DNA of 64,000 nucleotides from Rugalucina vietnamica (GCA_964017185.1 OZ024878.1:19533851-19597850); one strand, 5' to 3'; shown: positions 10,291 through 22,192, counted from the first letter of the stretch. A program made the numbers and translations. Notes: a model not told the origin generated them from the letters alone.

Positions 10291-12943
10291 TTAATTAACC
10301 ATTTTAAGGATTTAATCACTCATTAACTTTCAACCTGTATATCACCATTGCTAAAATTGATCGAGAACACTTTCCAGCTCATATATGTGTGCAAAAAAGG
10401 TCATTTCTGGCATCAAAACCCTTAGAAACGCCGGTTTCTCATCACCTACCAATAGATGAGCTGAGAGAATAAAGAATTTGTATTGCTATCATAAAGAATC
10501 AGTAGCTGATATCATAAAGCATCATCCCGCACTGTGACGGACCTAAACCCCTGTGAAAATTTTCATTAATTGTTGGGAACCACTACCTTCCATCGCAACC
10601 CATCCTATGCTCGGCCGAAATAGCTATGGGCTGATTGGCCAAAATGACAAATAGTATAAGGGGACCAGGGATTGATCAAAAATAGTCATGCTTGATAAAT
10701 TTTCTGATCAGACCTGCATTGAGAAATGGATGTGTACATATCATTTCGAAGCTCGAAATTTCGCCATGTTTTTCAATATGTCAATTTATGACGTCATAAC
10801 GCCAGTCTCTCAGTGACATCATTTTAACACACCCAAAATCATACAGCTTGAATCAGGGTCAGCTGGACCAGTGATCGATCACCTTCTTTTTTCTCTCCAA
10901 TACTGCGGCTAACTTGGAAGGTACATTTTTAGAAAGAACATTCAACAATTACTGTTTACCTCTAGCCATGAAACACAATTTGGAAATTTTCGGTGAGTTT
11001 TAAGAAATATTAAAAGCAGCGAAATGATTTTAACTTCAACTTCAATGGTATAATCCAGTTCCCCTGGGCAGACATCTCAACAAGGGATGTGGTAAAAAAC
11101 TTAACACCCATAGAAACAATAGAAAACTGTTGAAATGACAGAAATTGTCCATTAAATTAATGTTTGTAAGGAATTATAATGTACTTTAAATTGAGACTAC
11201 ATGTATCATAAGATTTACTTCAGGCATCCTTTGAGAACCACTAGTTGATCGAGCACTGGTCCCTGATCGATCACTGGTCGTCTTTCGCGCTACTCCACCC
11301 ACCGAAGGCGAAGGCGGTGGTTTGAAGTGTTTATAATCTGTTAAATGTACACCCTCTGTATGTTAGAGACCATAGATATTTTGTTTACAATGTTTAACAT
11401 GTGCAATGTCCACCTACTCGCAGTAAACAAGGTGCAGATCCAAAATAATCATAGAGGAATTGTCGATATATGGACGCCAAATCAGTCACTTTGAAATTTT
11501 GAGTCCTTTGAGACAACTAAACACCGAAGTGCTAATCAGCGGTACCAAGTCATGTCATACCGGTCAAGGCTGTTAATCAGGACTTAACATTGGTTAAGTC
11601 AGCATGATTGATTTATATAGTTTCATTGAACCATTTCCATGCATTTCAGAAGCCTATCTCATTTCAACTGTCTCCCGCCATCAAACTAGCAAAGAACGAT
11701 TTCTGTTGCTATGCAACAATTACGGAGAGATTGTGCCACAGCTTGTAAGATGAAAAATAATGATAAAACGAAAGGAAAGAAATACATATTTTGCATTTCA
11801 AACGCAGTTTTCGAGCGTTTGTAAGTTCTTGTATATTTTTATTTTCAACTATCACAACTCTAGCATATTTTTATTTGTAAGATTAAATGGTTTCGCTTGG
11901 CGGAATTCGACTGCGGTATATTTTTCCGGAAGTACAATGACTCACAAAAATCGACGTACAGAATAGAACAGAACAGAACTTATAACCGTAAAGCAACCAA
12001 CACCTCGTTGTTGCCGCGCGGCAGCAACTCGGTTGGTTGGTTGCTACTAAATGGACCTTGGGCATGGCAGCAAAGACCTCCGCCGATTTATAATAATTGT
12101 TTATGTAGGCTAAGTCTTTGTAGGTGTAATTTAAAGCACAATGTCCTGGAGATAGATTTTATCATATTCAGAGTTTTTACACATGCTGGTAGAATACCCT
12201 TCTCCACTAGTATATCATTCAGTTCGATTTGATATGCAATGCAGATCTAAATTGGGTCCGGGACGTAACCAGAAACTTTCGTTCCTCTGTCAACAAAGTT
12301 TTGAAGTTAATACATGAATGTCAAATAATACTTTGTAGCAATGGATAAACAGACCGAGAGCACTGTTACTTGGTTGTTGATATGGCGTATAAATCCTGAC
12401 GACTTAGACGCTAGGTTAAATTAGGCTAGCAAATGAAGTATACTACACCCTCCTTTTCTTAAACGATTCCCATTTCAGTTGTATTTAAATGCCAGTCATA
12501 CTCCCATATAAAAACAAAAACAAAACTTGTCTTAAAAATCATGAGCAATGTCATCACTAAAATAACTAACCATATTCATTTTGTTTATTTCAGAAAGCCT
12601 TTGTCTTCCATTTCCTTTTTAGGCCAACGATTATTATGGAATGCATTAAGCACCAGAAAACATGTCGATGCCCTAGATCTGAAGACGGTGAATCAACCAA
12701 AAAATTATCCTTCCTAGTCTAAGTTGACATAGGAGTTATGGGATGTTCAATCGTCAAATTGCTTTCGTTTTTATGGTAAGATTTGTGGTGAATAGATTAA
12801 ATATACAACGATAGAACATTGGGGATTTTTGCGGACGAATTTTAAATCGACCCACTATGTGATTTGTGTTCATTCATATCTACACCATTATACAACGATG
12901 GGACATGTAGGATTTTGTGAAAGGAAATTAAAAATAACAAATA
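10291..12943. other. Intergenic; only weak repeat structure
   Basis: No gene is supported. GGACCAGTGATCGATCA at 10,865 is mirrored by TGATCGATCACTGGTC ending 11,279, a possible ~415-bp TIR element. Short ORFs around 11,760-12,230 overlap on both strands and show no family features. The last ~100 bp end in an AT-rich tract with TTGCAG at 12,944-12,949, a plausible splice acceptor for the next gene. Confidence 0.5.
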
Positions 12944-12982
12944 TTGCAGTATGTTTATGTTCGTGTTCAGTCCTCGGATAAG

Positions 12983-13933
12983 ATGATGGATAAAGAGCAG
13001 AACGACTACCTGTGTTCAAAATCGTTTGCTACAAATTCAGATCTCGATATTCATCTGAAGGTGCACTCTAATGTCAGGGTTTACTCGTGTCAAGAATGCA
13101 AAAAATCTTATAAGTCCAAAGCGGGACTAAACCATCACATAAGGACACATGAAGGAACGGACAAAAGGTACGCATGTCATATTTGTGACAGTAGATTTTC
13201 ATCTGCTGTTTCTCTGAAGCATCATTTAAGGATTCACACGGGAGAAAAACCGCATGGGTGTAACATTTGTGGTAAGGATTTTGTAACGTTGGGTCAGTTA
13301 AAACGTCATTTAATGTCACACACTGATGCTAGATTATATAAATGTGAGATGTGTACTCAGTCATTTAGGACGTTATATTTGCTTGGTATTCACCAAAAGA
13401 GGCATACTAGTAGAAGTGACCATGTTTGCTCTGTTTGTCAAAAGAGGCTTTCCAATTCTTCAGGGCTTACAGCTCATATGTTGACTCATACCAAAGTAAA
13501 AGCGTTTCAGTGTGAAGTTTGTTCAAAATATTTTCGTACCAAAAGTCAATTGCTTCGCCACAGAAATACACATTTTAATATTAAACCGTATGCATGCAAG
13601 TATTGTGACTTTACCTTTGCACATCTCCATGATCTTAAGCGCCATCTCTGCACACACACTGGTTATAAACCATATTTGTGTGATCTGTGCAATCGTTCGT
13701 TTCTTCACCCTCGGTCATGTACACAACATATTATTCGACACATTGGCAATAAAGATTACTCATGCAATTTATGTGCTAGGAAGTTTGTTGTGAAGGACTA
13801 TTTGAAGACCCATATGAAACTACATAAAGATCCGCACTATGGTGACGTTAAATGTGACATTTGTTCTAGAACATTCTCAAGTTCAGGACACCTGAGGAGA
13901 CATTATACACGGTGTCACAAAACTCAATGTTGA
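12983..13933 (+). CDS. C2H2 zinc-finger protein, 10 canonical fingers
   Basis: A sequence-specific DNA-binding, probably nuclear protein. From the first ATG (12,983; a second follows at once) it has 316 aa. An N-terminal finger has lost its first cysteine (DYLCSKSF). Ten C-X2-C-X12-H-X3/4-H fingers then follow almost without gaps, the last with H-X4-H (YTRCH). Only one linker is the classical TGEKP; others are unusual (DARLYKC, VKAFQC, NIKPYAC, YKPYLCDLC). No KRAB, SCAN or BTB domain is visible. The frame stays open upstream to TTGCAG at 12,944-12,949, so the coding exon may start at 12,950 with a 5' exon elsewhere. The gene at 39,128-40,204 shares finger order and these linkers and is its paralogue. 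The target site cannot be read from sequence. Repressor or activator role unknown. Confidence 0.9.
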   Translation: MMDKEQNDYLCSKSFATNSDLDIHLKVHSNVRVYSCQECKKSYKSKAGLNHHIRTHEGTDKRYACHICDSRFSSAVSLKHHLRIHTGEKPHGCNICGKDFVTLGQLKRHLMSHTDARLYKCEMCTQSFRTLYLLGIHQKRHTSRSDHVCSVCQKRLSNSSGLTAHMLTHTKVKAFQCEVCSKYFRTKSQLLRHRNTHFNIKPYACKYCDFTFAHLHDLKRHLCTHTGYKPYLCDLCNRSFLHPRSCTQHIIRHIGNKDYSCNLCARKFVVKDYLKTHMKLHKDPHYGDVKCDICSRTFSSSGHLRRHYTRCHKTQC

Positions 13934-13983
13934 TTAATCTACGGTGCTTTACTTCGGTTTCAGGAATCCATTTTACAATGTAT

Positions 13984-14176
13984 ATGAGTCTTCGCATGAG
14001 AAAAATTCGACCAGGTCCGACGCAAACTGGCCTGTACAATCTCATGAACAGGCTAGAACCTTAAAATTTCGGATTTAAGAAGATGCATTGCACTATCTAT
14101 GGAGCGAAAACAAAGGCGCTAATCAGTGGCTTTCTTTTCGCATATGCAGACTGTTGGTTTTCTTATGCAGGGGTTT
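13984..14176. mobile_element. Degenerate copy of the TGAGCCGC MITE
   Basis: It shares with the copies at 21.9, 22.9 and 52.6 kb the blocks GCATGAGAAAAA, CAGGTCCGACGCAAAC, GAGCGAAAACAAAGGCGC and TTTTCGCATATGC. It begins about 50 bp after the zinc-finger stop codon and so may lie in that gene's 3' UTR. Confidence 0.7.
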
Positions 14177-15018
14177 ATATCATATGAACACATTTCACTG
14201 CCATCACAAAAACATGTCCGTGATGCATTTACCCCATTATATTAAACTTTATATAGTACACCTGGGTTGTACAGTGCTGTCTACTTTTCTTATTTTTGAT
14301 CTACAACATAGATTGTGGGTACTGGATGAGACGGTCCTAACGTCTGTCTTTACAGCTAAAGGATACTTGTATATTGCATTTGGCAAGTTTTTTGGCTGTT
14401 CTTTAGATTGTACATTATTTTTAAGCTTCTAGCATTGATTGAGCTCTGTGTCTTATGATTCATAAGCAACCAGGTGCAATCCTTATATTAATTCAAATCG
14501 GCATGACTTTTATATATTATTTTTACACAATACATAGTTAATCTAGTCACCATGTGTTTGTCTGTTGTATAAAAAGCATAATCAATTATAAATGAGTGAT
14601 ATGGAATGTTGTTTTTTACATTAAATTTGAAATCTACCATGTTGTTATTAGCTCTCAATTATCGATCATTATTTAGACATTTCGCATGGCCACTTCTCTG
14701 CACCAGTAAGCCACTCACCAATCCAGCAAATGGTTATCAGTGTCTCGCTAAAAGAGCTTCATCACCATGGTACATATTCTGTTTGTCTGTCTCCTAGTTG
14801 TGCTCGTTGCCTTTAGTTTTGGCTGAGACTAGCCGGATGGCTACCTTGTTGGGAAAGAGCTAGTTATCCTGCCTATCTATGTTGGAATTTAAAATTTAAT
14901 TGCATTGGTTCCTGTCCCTCTATTCTTACTTTGTAAATGAAGAATAGTTGTTGTCAATCCTACTGATACATGATGAAAAGGTTGTTCAATATAAGCATGC
15001 AACTTATTAATTTTAGAA
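14177..15018. other. Intergenic between convergent zinc-finger genes
   Basis: Short ORFs only, no conserved features. It is the shared 3' side of the two flanking genes (12,983-13,933 on + and 15,019-16,848 on -). No canonical AATAAA was confidently placed for either. Confidence 0.5.
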
Positions 15019-16848
15019 CTATAAACTAATTATATTACACTTAGTTTGACCATCAGGATTTATACCATTAATGTCACTTTCAACTGCACTCTGAAAAGTC
15101 GCTTTTACATCCATATTGGCCCTTGCAATAGCAGAACTGCACAGGGCTGCATCTACCGTAAGACCAGAGTAAAAGTTTGTATGATCAGTAACATCAGCTG
15201 TATTATTAACCAAGTCAATAGTATTTGTGTGGAGGTTAGGATTGTAATTAATGCTATCACTTTCACCTTTGGTATCATTATCACACCCGAGTGAAGCGCT
15301 ATTAGGTTTACAGTTAGCCACGTGTCTCTTAAGATTGCTGCTGTGTTTAAACAATTTCGAACATGAACTGCAGCTATACGGTCGTTCCCCGCTATGTGTG
15401 CGCATGTGTACTTTATAACTACATGCAAACTTGTATTCCTTCATACAGATCCCACATTTATAAGGCGCCTCTCCAGTATGAATTTTAAGATGATCTTTAA
15501 GATGACAAGCTCTTGTAAATCGTTTATCGCAGACTTCACATACATGAGGTTTTGACCCACTATGGAGCAGAAGATGAACTTTAAGATTACTCCGACCTGT
15601 GAAAGTTTTGTCACAAAAAGGACATGTATGATGTTTCTCGCCTTCATGTACACGTGCAACGTGAGCTTTGAGATTGCCGAGCAGAGAGAACGATTTCTCA
15701 CAGTAGATACAAGAATGAGGCGTTTCTCCAGAATGTATTAGCATGTGAGTCTCGAGTCTTCTTCGTGTAGCAAATTTCTTCTGACAGATCTCACAACACA
15801 TCGGTTTATCTTCACTATGAATAAACATATGTATTCTTAAATCATTCCCACGTTTAAAATCTTTACTGCAAACACCACAAGTAAAAGCTTTTTCAGCTGA
15901 ATGAACGAGCATGTGAGACTTGAGATCCCTACATTCAGCAAAAGTTTTATCACACAGTTTACAGATATAAGATTTAGTATCACTGTGGCTTCGCGCCATG
16001 TGTGATTTGAGGCCACTGGCATCCTTATAAGATTTATGGCATTCACCACAACTGTAAGGTTTAACTCCGGTATGGATTCTCAGATGACTTTGTAGTTTGT
16101 GGTTTGTTGGGAACTCCTTATCACATTCATCACAAGTAAATTGTCTATTTTCTGATTTCCTTTTACCTGAAGCTCCAATAGTGTCAGCTTTCTCGATTTC
16201 CTCTCTCAAATGTTCGCTGTTTTGTTTAGGTCGGCCTCTTTCATCAAACAAAAACATACCTTGGAGTGCATTGCTATTGTATAATGATGCTTGTGTAACA
16301 CTATAATCCCAAACTACATTATTCATTGCATTTTCAGACCACAATCGTTCCTGAGAAAATGCTGTCAGTGGCTTCTCGTCATCCAGAAACATAGATTTTG
16401 ATTCATAAGTGGATAAGAAAGGACAATGTGACAAAACATCACTAATCTTTTTATCTGCACATCTTTTGTTAGAATTGATCGTGTTGTTTCCAAAAATAAT
16501 CATGTTGTTCCTTACGCCATCCTCCTTCTCCATAAATGATTTTGATTCACATTTGATTAATGACTGATATTTGATATTATCATGTGGTTTGTCACTTTGT
16601 CCATTGCTACTTCCTCCTGAATTATTTGGTTCCAATTTGAATAATGGCTGGTCAACCATGTGGTTTATATTCATATCCTCTTCCGATAAATTGTAAGATA
16701 TCTTCATATCTGCATCATTTTCATCAAGAATATTTGCTGCATTTGGTGATTTTATGAAATCAATAGATTCATCCACCTCAGAAGGCTCAACTTTAATATC
16801 GGGAACGGGGCCTACAGACGAATGATCTTTCTCATCAGGAGCATCCAT
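15019..16848 (-). CDS. C2H2 zinc-finger transcription factor with acidic N-terminus, 609 aa
   Basis: Probably a nuclear DNA-binding regulator. Residues 1-235 are low-complexity, rich in Asp, Glu, Ser and Asn. They contain three psi-K-x-E motifs fitting the SUMO consensus (IKVE at 18-21, FKLE at 70-73, IKCE at 98-101). A basic stretch GKRKSENR lies just before the fingers. Ten fingers run from about residue 239 to 520; fingers 1-9 are C2H2 and the tenth is C2HC (ends KRHVANC). Two fingers use H-X4-H. The C-terminal ~90 aa are Asn/Thr/Asp-rich without a domain. The start is the first ATG. Upstream on this strand TTGCTTTGTTTCAG ends at 16,939, a good acceptor, implying a 5' UTR exon beginning at 16,938. 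It is not a close paralogue of the other zinc-finger genes here. Orthology is not assigned. Confidence 0.93.
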   Translation of the reverse strand: MDAPDEKDHSSVGPVPDIKVEPSEVDESIDFIKSPNAANILDENDADMKISYNLSEEDMNINHMVDQPLFKLEPNNSGGSSNGQSDKPHDNIKYQSLIKCESKSFMEKEDGVRNNMIIFGNNTINSNKRCADKKISDVLSHCPFLSTYESKSMFLDDEKPLTAFSQERLWSENAMNNVVWDYSVTQASLYNSNALQGMFLFDERGRPKQNSEHLREEIEKADTIGASGKRKSENRQFTCDECDKEFPTNHKLQSHLRIHTGVKPYSCGECHKSYKDASGLKSHMARSHSDTKSYICKLCDKTFAECRDLKSHMLVHSAEKAFTCGVCSKDFKRGNDLRIHMFIHSEDKPMCCEICQKKFATRRRLETHMLIHSGETPHSCIYCEKSFSLLGNLKAHVARVHEGEKHHTCPFCDKTFTGRSNLKVHLLLHSGSKPHVCEVCDKRFTRACHLKDHLKIHTGEAPYKCGICMKEYKFACSYKVHMRTHSGERPYSCSSCSKLFKHSSNLKRHVANCKPNSASLGCDNDTKGESDSINYNPNLHTNTIDLVNNTADVTDHTNFYSGLTVDAALCSSAIARANMDVKATFQSAVESDINGINPDGQTKCNIISL

Positions 16849-16938
16849 GATTAAGTTCCTTTACATAATCGTGTCTGCTGTTTATACACCTGTCTTCACG
16901 TATTAGCTTATATTTTTGTGCTTTTGTGGCAGCCGCAT

Positions 16939-17139
16939 CTGAAACAAAGCAAATTTAATAAATACTGTAAGAATACTATGGAGGTAAGTGTTGCACCTGC
17001 ATAGGGCGAAATAATGAATCATAAAATATAAGTCAAGGGCACCAGATTAAGATGCGTGATTTGTGTGTCCAGATTTAAGCGAAGTAGGCAATGATCAAGA
17101 AATGGTGCAATCAGAGACAACATTACTATGAAAAGTTTA
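16939..17139. other. Upstream intron/flank of the 609-aa zinc-finger gene
   Basis: It contains the splice acceptor described for that gene and, near 17,080, a fragment (AAGTAGGCAATGATCAAGAA) of dispersed family R4 (full copies at 22.7, 33.9 and 42.7 kb). Confidence 0.4.
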
Positions 17140-17500
17140 ACACTAGCAGCTATAACACATGCAGAGAAAATCGAACATTGACCTAAAATTTACAAAGACA
17201 ATGGACTACGAAATACGGATTTGTCACTGGAACAAGGTAAATGAGGCCATGGCTAGAAGAATTACTATTCAATGTTTCATTCACCCAGCTATCAAGTGTG
17301 CAGAGACAACCCAACTTAAAAATAATAATTGACAAAGTCAATGGACCATGAAAAATGTAGATCAATGGCAAAAAGGTCAAGGCGTGTGCTTGGGGGATAT
17401 GTCCTACAGAAATACTATGCATGTTTCACATTCACAGGTCTACATCTTAGGTTGAGATCAAGTTGCTTGCTTGAAGGGTATGCCAAGGACAGTAACTACA
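17140..17500. repeat. Degenerate tandem repeat of ~130-150 bp
   Basis: Two diverged units share GTGCAGAGA, a TTTACAAAGACAATGGAC-like block and ATGTTTCACATTCACAGG-like block. The same unit recurs at 25,292-25,470. At both loci the array is interrupted by the same type of CGCG-rich foldback element. Confidence 0.6.
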
Positions 17501-17502
17501 GT

Positions 17503-17745
17503 ACACACGGCGCGATAGTTCTATAATACTCGCGTCTCGCGTGGATTTTGAACATTTTCCACGCAAGAAAAACAAAAAACTCGCGCGGAAAATCCGTGAA
17601 TTTCGCATGAATTTTGCGAGAAATTTTGTTGCCAGTCGCGGGACTTTTCCACGCTACGCTCGCGCGTGGCGGGGAAATTTCACGTGTGGCGGGAAAAGTT
17701 CACGCGTGGATGGCACGAAAATTACATGGAACTTGAAGTAAGTTT
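17503..17745. mobile_element. CGCG-rich foldback-type repeat
   Basis: It begins ACTACAGTACACACGGCGCG and is then a dense array of GCGCGGA, TTTCCACGC, GAATTTCGCATGAATTTT and GGCGGGGAAA motifs in both orientations. The sister copy at 25,066-25,291 has the terminal ACAGTA/TACTGTA pair more clearly. The right end here is not found. The in-frame ORF over it is an artefact of the motif array. Confidence 0.6.
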
Positions 17746-18982
17746 TGACACAATGATGTGTTGCATGAAAAGTCAAAGTGACACTTACGGTCTATAAACT
17801 TATGAATATAGTTTCAAAAAACTTGAAGTAAGTGTATATCCATGTGTCCCTCATTTGGTTCTTTAGATTAGTTGAATGTTCATGTCGTGACGTCGTCCTT
17901 ATGGAATATAGTCAAGATACATGTATAATCCTGCGACATAACGTCGGAACATCGAAGTCATGAGTAACATCGATTGTGATAGGTCAGCATTGCGGTTAAA
18001 CGTTACAGACGACGTACATGTTTGTTGGAAAATCATAACATGTCCAGTGGTGTGTGATAGGTCAATGCTCCTCACGGTTAAACGTTATAGACGACGTGCA
18101 TGTTTGTAGGAAAATCACAACATGTCCAGTGGTGTGCGTATGTAAATTGTTGTTGTATGTACGAGTACGGTCGGAAGTCAAATTGTTAAGATTCGAAATC
18201 TCTATCTATTTATACGATATTAACAGGCGTATAGTATTAAAAAAGCTGTGTATTATGTGACAATTTGCTTGCACACGTGCTGTTACCGGGCGCCACGCAA
18301 AACACGTGCTACTAATGATTAACTTAAGTCCACCCGGAACGAGCATAAGAATGAAAGGTTTTACGCATTTGATAATGTGACAATACTGTAAAGTATAGCT
18401 CACGTTTTGTGCAGAATTATGCAATAATAGCGATCAAAAATGGTTTTGTCATTTATTAGCATTCGCAAGGTCAACCTGGGAGTGTCGAAAACCGAGGGCT
18501 ACGCAAATTTTAATGAGGGAAAAATCATGTTTGCCGGATCCATATTTTGATGCAGTGAACATCACATCTTCCGCTAAACAATGCTACATGTAAAAGGCGA
18601 TGAATTTGCTGTGTACCCACTCATGTACATGCTGTGTTAAATTACGACTTCAATGAAGACGCATGCAAACGTTTTCATCTTGTCACTACGACCTCCTTTG
18701 TAAACTGGGACAAACACATATAATTTCATGCATGTTTTTGCTTTTCCACTGTCGCTGAGCAGAGGTTGTGTCAAGCTCTTTTGGAACCCACGTGAGTGTA
18801 CAATATTTCCCCAACGTTTCTTGACCATTGTCCATGTTCTACAAAGCCTACTTACATGTAGAATCCGTAAGTCAGTTTGTACTGATTAAGAAGTTATCGT
18901 TTGTTCTCCGAAAACTGGTCTAAATCGATGTTAAGAAGTACATGTACATGTAGACTAAGAAGTAAACACATAGTGTGCAGAA
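17746..18982. other. Intergenic with a ~80-bp tandem duplication at 17,975-18,136
   Basis: A unit containing GGTTAAACGTTACAGACGAC and CATAACATGTCCAGTGGTG is repeated at 18,053-18,136 with about ten differences and a short insertion. Nothing else is recognised and no ORF is supported. Confidence 0.65.
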
Positions 18983-19108
18983 CTATCTACATCGCGCATG
19001 GTCAGTGGTCAAAAATTATGCCGGCGTGGCTTACTTTGATCATCACTGAATCGTGTTCACGTTTTGTGCAGGAGGAAAGCATGCTCTGACCATGCGCGAT
19101 GTAGATAG
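18983..19108. mobile_element. 126-bp MITE with perfect 22-bp TIRs
   Basis: CTATCTACATCGCGCATGGT at 18,983 is exactly mirrored ending at 19,108 (the identity runs for 22 bp). The 82-bp centre is non-coding. No convincing target duplication was found. Confidence 0.85.
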
Positions 19109-20802
19109 GTGCGTCCGTAGAAATATTACCATTCGTGTACTGTTTTGGGGATGAAAATTACATGATATCTTAAAGATATCGGGGGTTTTCTAAACTGAAT
19201 CAAATGAAAAAAAAAAATAGTAAAAGATACATGCATGGTAGAGTTGTCAAAAACAACTTGAAATTTCACCGAGTTGTCCGTTGTTTAGCATCCAATTAAA
19301 AAGAAGTATGTTCATACCTGAATTTCCTTGGAATGAACGAACACAATGATCGAAGCACTTTTCAAGCAAGCAACATATGCATGGACGGCCAAACATAACC
19401 ACTACTATGTGTCGACTAGGTTGATAATTGACTTTGTCATAAATTATTGGAAAAAAAAAATATTTTTTTTTTCTTTCAGGACTATGGGGCATCGAAGTGT
19501 CAAGCGGTTGCTATGTCACGACATGCCATAACAAAATAACCTTTTTTCAAAAGATATGCATGGCCTATTACTTCCATATATTTTTCGGGAAGACAGAACT
19601 CCCGTTTCGATTCCTGCCGATGTGTTTACCTCTTATAAGTTCGTGTCCGCATTTGACTTGTATTACAAGCTATTGAGTCACGTACATGTACATATAAGAA
19701 CATATGCGTCAGACTGACATTTCCCCTACTAACGACTGGGCAGGCTGATTGTGGATGCTGTGATTCTACATCCAGTGGACTTCAACTACGACGATCGAAA
19801 CTGGGACGACAACCGGTGTCATAAGGACGACAACCGGTGTCATAAAAGCATGTATGTCGTCGAGATCGTAGAGATCTGAACAATAGACTAAATATTTCAT
19901 CCACTTTAGAACCTGAGGACAAGACCGGTTCCTCCCGCCCTAGCTTTCTATTTCTCACCATTTCAAGTTCAAGTTGTGGGTCTACTTGTTTTATGTTTCG
20001 GTGTCGATATTTTTGTGCTGTTTGTGTCTTTTGTGTGCGTATTCCTATATTTAGTTAAGTTCATGTAAATGCTTGACCTCCTTTATGGAAATAGTTGCTA
20101 TCTCGTATTACGATAGTTGCTATCTCGTATTACGATATCTCCTTTGAGTATCAGTAACTAATTGTCTGATTTGTGTTTTTCGCAACATGGGTTCTCATTG
20201 CCCCAGCTCCTGGTCGCTCAATCCTACCGTATCTTTATCACCACACATTGCTTCATATATTCATGTATATGTATAAAATACAGTCTGTTAAGCTGTTGAC
20301 CGTAGTCGTGGACGAAAATCAATTACACAAGATTGTACAATCACAGAAGATCAATGGAGGCATCAAAAGTCAAACGTAAGTCTGTGCTTTTGTATATATA
20401 TATTTTTTTTTTGCAGAATTCCCCTCACAGCAGCTGCAGCAGCAACAACAACAACAAAAAAAAAAAAAAAAAAAAAACTCACTGCAAATTATGTACAATC
20501 AAGGATACCCAAATGCATGCACAAGTTCATGTATATAAAGTTTGTGACGGCGACGTCAAGGTGACATTCTGTCTCCACAATCTTGCGTGGATTTAAATTA
20601 TGATGCAAGATACCTTCTTGATTAGTCAACGTATATCGTATATCGCACACATGTACATGTATATACTCGAAGACAAAATGTCTTTAATATGCTTTTAAAA
20701 CCTTTCTATATTAAGTAACTGACCAAACCTGATCAATCATTGGTGTACCAATAGAACACTAAAACCAATATAACTGTATTTTTCTCTCTATCTTTTTATT
20801 CC
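19109..20802. other. Intergenic with small duplications and low-complexity tracts
   Basis: A 21-bp unit beginning GGACGACAACCGG is duplicated at 19,804-19,845 and a 22-bp unit beginning ATAGTTGCTATC at 20,091-20,134. A CAG/CAA run with a poly-A tract lies at about 20,425-20,478. No gene is supported. Confidence 0.6.
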
Positions 20803-21160
20803 AACACACCTCGCCTATGTAGCAAATGATTAAAAATGTGTTATATTGTGCAACATTTCACTGGGCGAATAAGCGTGACGTTACTTTGTGCCATGTTCGT
20901 ATGTATATAGTGTTCCGCCGTTGACTTATCGGCGCACCTCGGTCTAACCCCGAGTATAGAGAAGCTAGTGTTTGCCATGTGTGAATGCTGAGCGCCAAGC
21001 AAGGTAGCCACTGGTACCATTTTAGCGTCTTTGGTATAATGCGGCCCGGGGTCGAACCCACGACCTCCCGTTCCCGAAGCGGATGCTCTAACCATTACGC
21101 TATCGGGACCGGTGACGTCAGCTATCCCATCAATCAAGGTTGTAACGTAATTTATATTAC
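20803..21160. mobile_element. Inverted second copy of the ATTCTAACACAC MITE, split by a SINE
   Basis: TTCCAACACACCTCGCCTAT, GGGCGAATAAGCGTGACGTT and TGACGTCAGCTATCCCA match the complement of 8,810-8,928. The sequence between ACTTTG (about 20,888) and TGACGTC (about 21,112) is a tRNA-derived SINE. The far end then runs into a fragment of family R4 (to about 21,225). Confidence 0.75.
20887..21112 (-). mobile_element. tRNA-derived SINE, type 1
   Basis: Read on the minus strand it begins GGTCCCGATAGCGTAATGGT, continues TAGAGCATCCG (A-box region) and reaches GGTTCGACCCCG (B box), the layout of a Pol III tRNA promoter. The tRNA-like cloverleaf has no recognisable anticodon context for a working tRNA, and a ~140-bp unrelated body follows. 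It lies inside a MITE copy, so it is younger than that MITE. Confidence 0.75.
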
Positions 21161-21934
21161 TGATCGTTCCAAGGCGATGCATCTGTGGTGGTTCTTATTG
21201 TTTTATGTCTTGGTGTTGTAATTTTGATGTTAGCACATTATAAAAATGTAGGTTTTCATTTTTAGTTACGTTAGGGCATTTGCGTCAAAGATAGCGTTCG
21301 ACACTGCGGCTCCTAAATGAGTTAAAGCGTTTGTTTCAGTTCATCTTCATACCACTTTGCAATTTGGAAATCAATTAAAAATTGCTAATAAGTATCATAG
21401 TATAATTGCAGTGATTTCCTTTTATTATTTCAGGAGTTTAATCTTACCTTAAGAACCAATTACATGCTTAGGATCTAAACAGCATCACGAGCATCGATAC
21501 GATACATTGGTGGCTCTGAAATTGGTCTCTGGATAACTATTTTTAACGACCTAAAGAATATAGCTGTCTTTTGTAACGGACGAACGCTTTAAAAAAACAC
21601 ACAGAACGTCCATCATTACGACATCTAAGATTTAGGTGAAATCTGCACGCAATGTTTGCATCTGGGAAGTAAGAATAGAGGGATCAAACACTAGACTGGA
21701 AAGGAAAAATATAACACATCACAAACCATATTTCCCCAACAAGACACAGGTAGAGCATGATGACTAGCTCTTTCCCAACAAGGTAGCCATTCGGATAGTC
21801 TCAATCAAAACCAAAGACAACGAGCGCAACAGAGAGGCAGGCAGAATAAACAGAAGTTGTAGCATTCGGAGCAATCACTATTGGTTGCCCATTACCCTTT
21901 TAGTAGCATGGTGGCCTTTAAATTACTGTGGCTT

Positions 21935-22175
21935 TAGAAATGAGCCGCGTCATGAGAAACTCACGATTTTTGCCCATGCGAAAACAAAGGCGCAGATCAG
22001 CTGTGCAGTAATCAGCACAGTGCATCATCACAGTGCACAGCTGATCAGCGTCTTTGTTTTCGCTAAACGGATAGTACAATTCTTCTTACATCCGGAATAT
22101 CAATCTATGAAGCATCCTCAGTGACTTCACAGACCGGTTTGTGTCGGACCTGGTTGGAAATCCCGGTTTTCTCGC
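21935..22175. mobile_element. TGAGCCGC MITE with internal palindrome
   Basis: TGAGCCGCGTCATGAGAAAC at the left pairs with a degenerate right end (GGTTTTCTCGCGTCGCGGTT). An inner palindrome of GCGAAAACAAAGGCGCAGAT and its complement brackets CAGCTGTGCAGTAATCAG. Same family as 13,984, 22,898 and 52,637. Confidence 0.75.
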
Positions 22176-22192
22176 GTCGCGGTTCAAATAAA

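Noticed and set aside
8994..10291. Arg/Tyr/Val-rich minus-strand ORFs
   Set aside because: They translate the ACGTCC motif arrays of the foldback element.
13074..13793. Overlapping ORFs in other frames of the zinc-finger gene
   Set aside because: Shadow frames of a strongly coding C2H2 sequence.
20887..21112. Functional tRNA gene
   Set aside because: A and B boxes are present but the stem pairing and anticodon loop are not convincing and a non-tRNA body is attached; it fits a SINE head.
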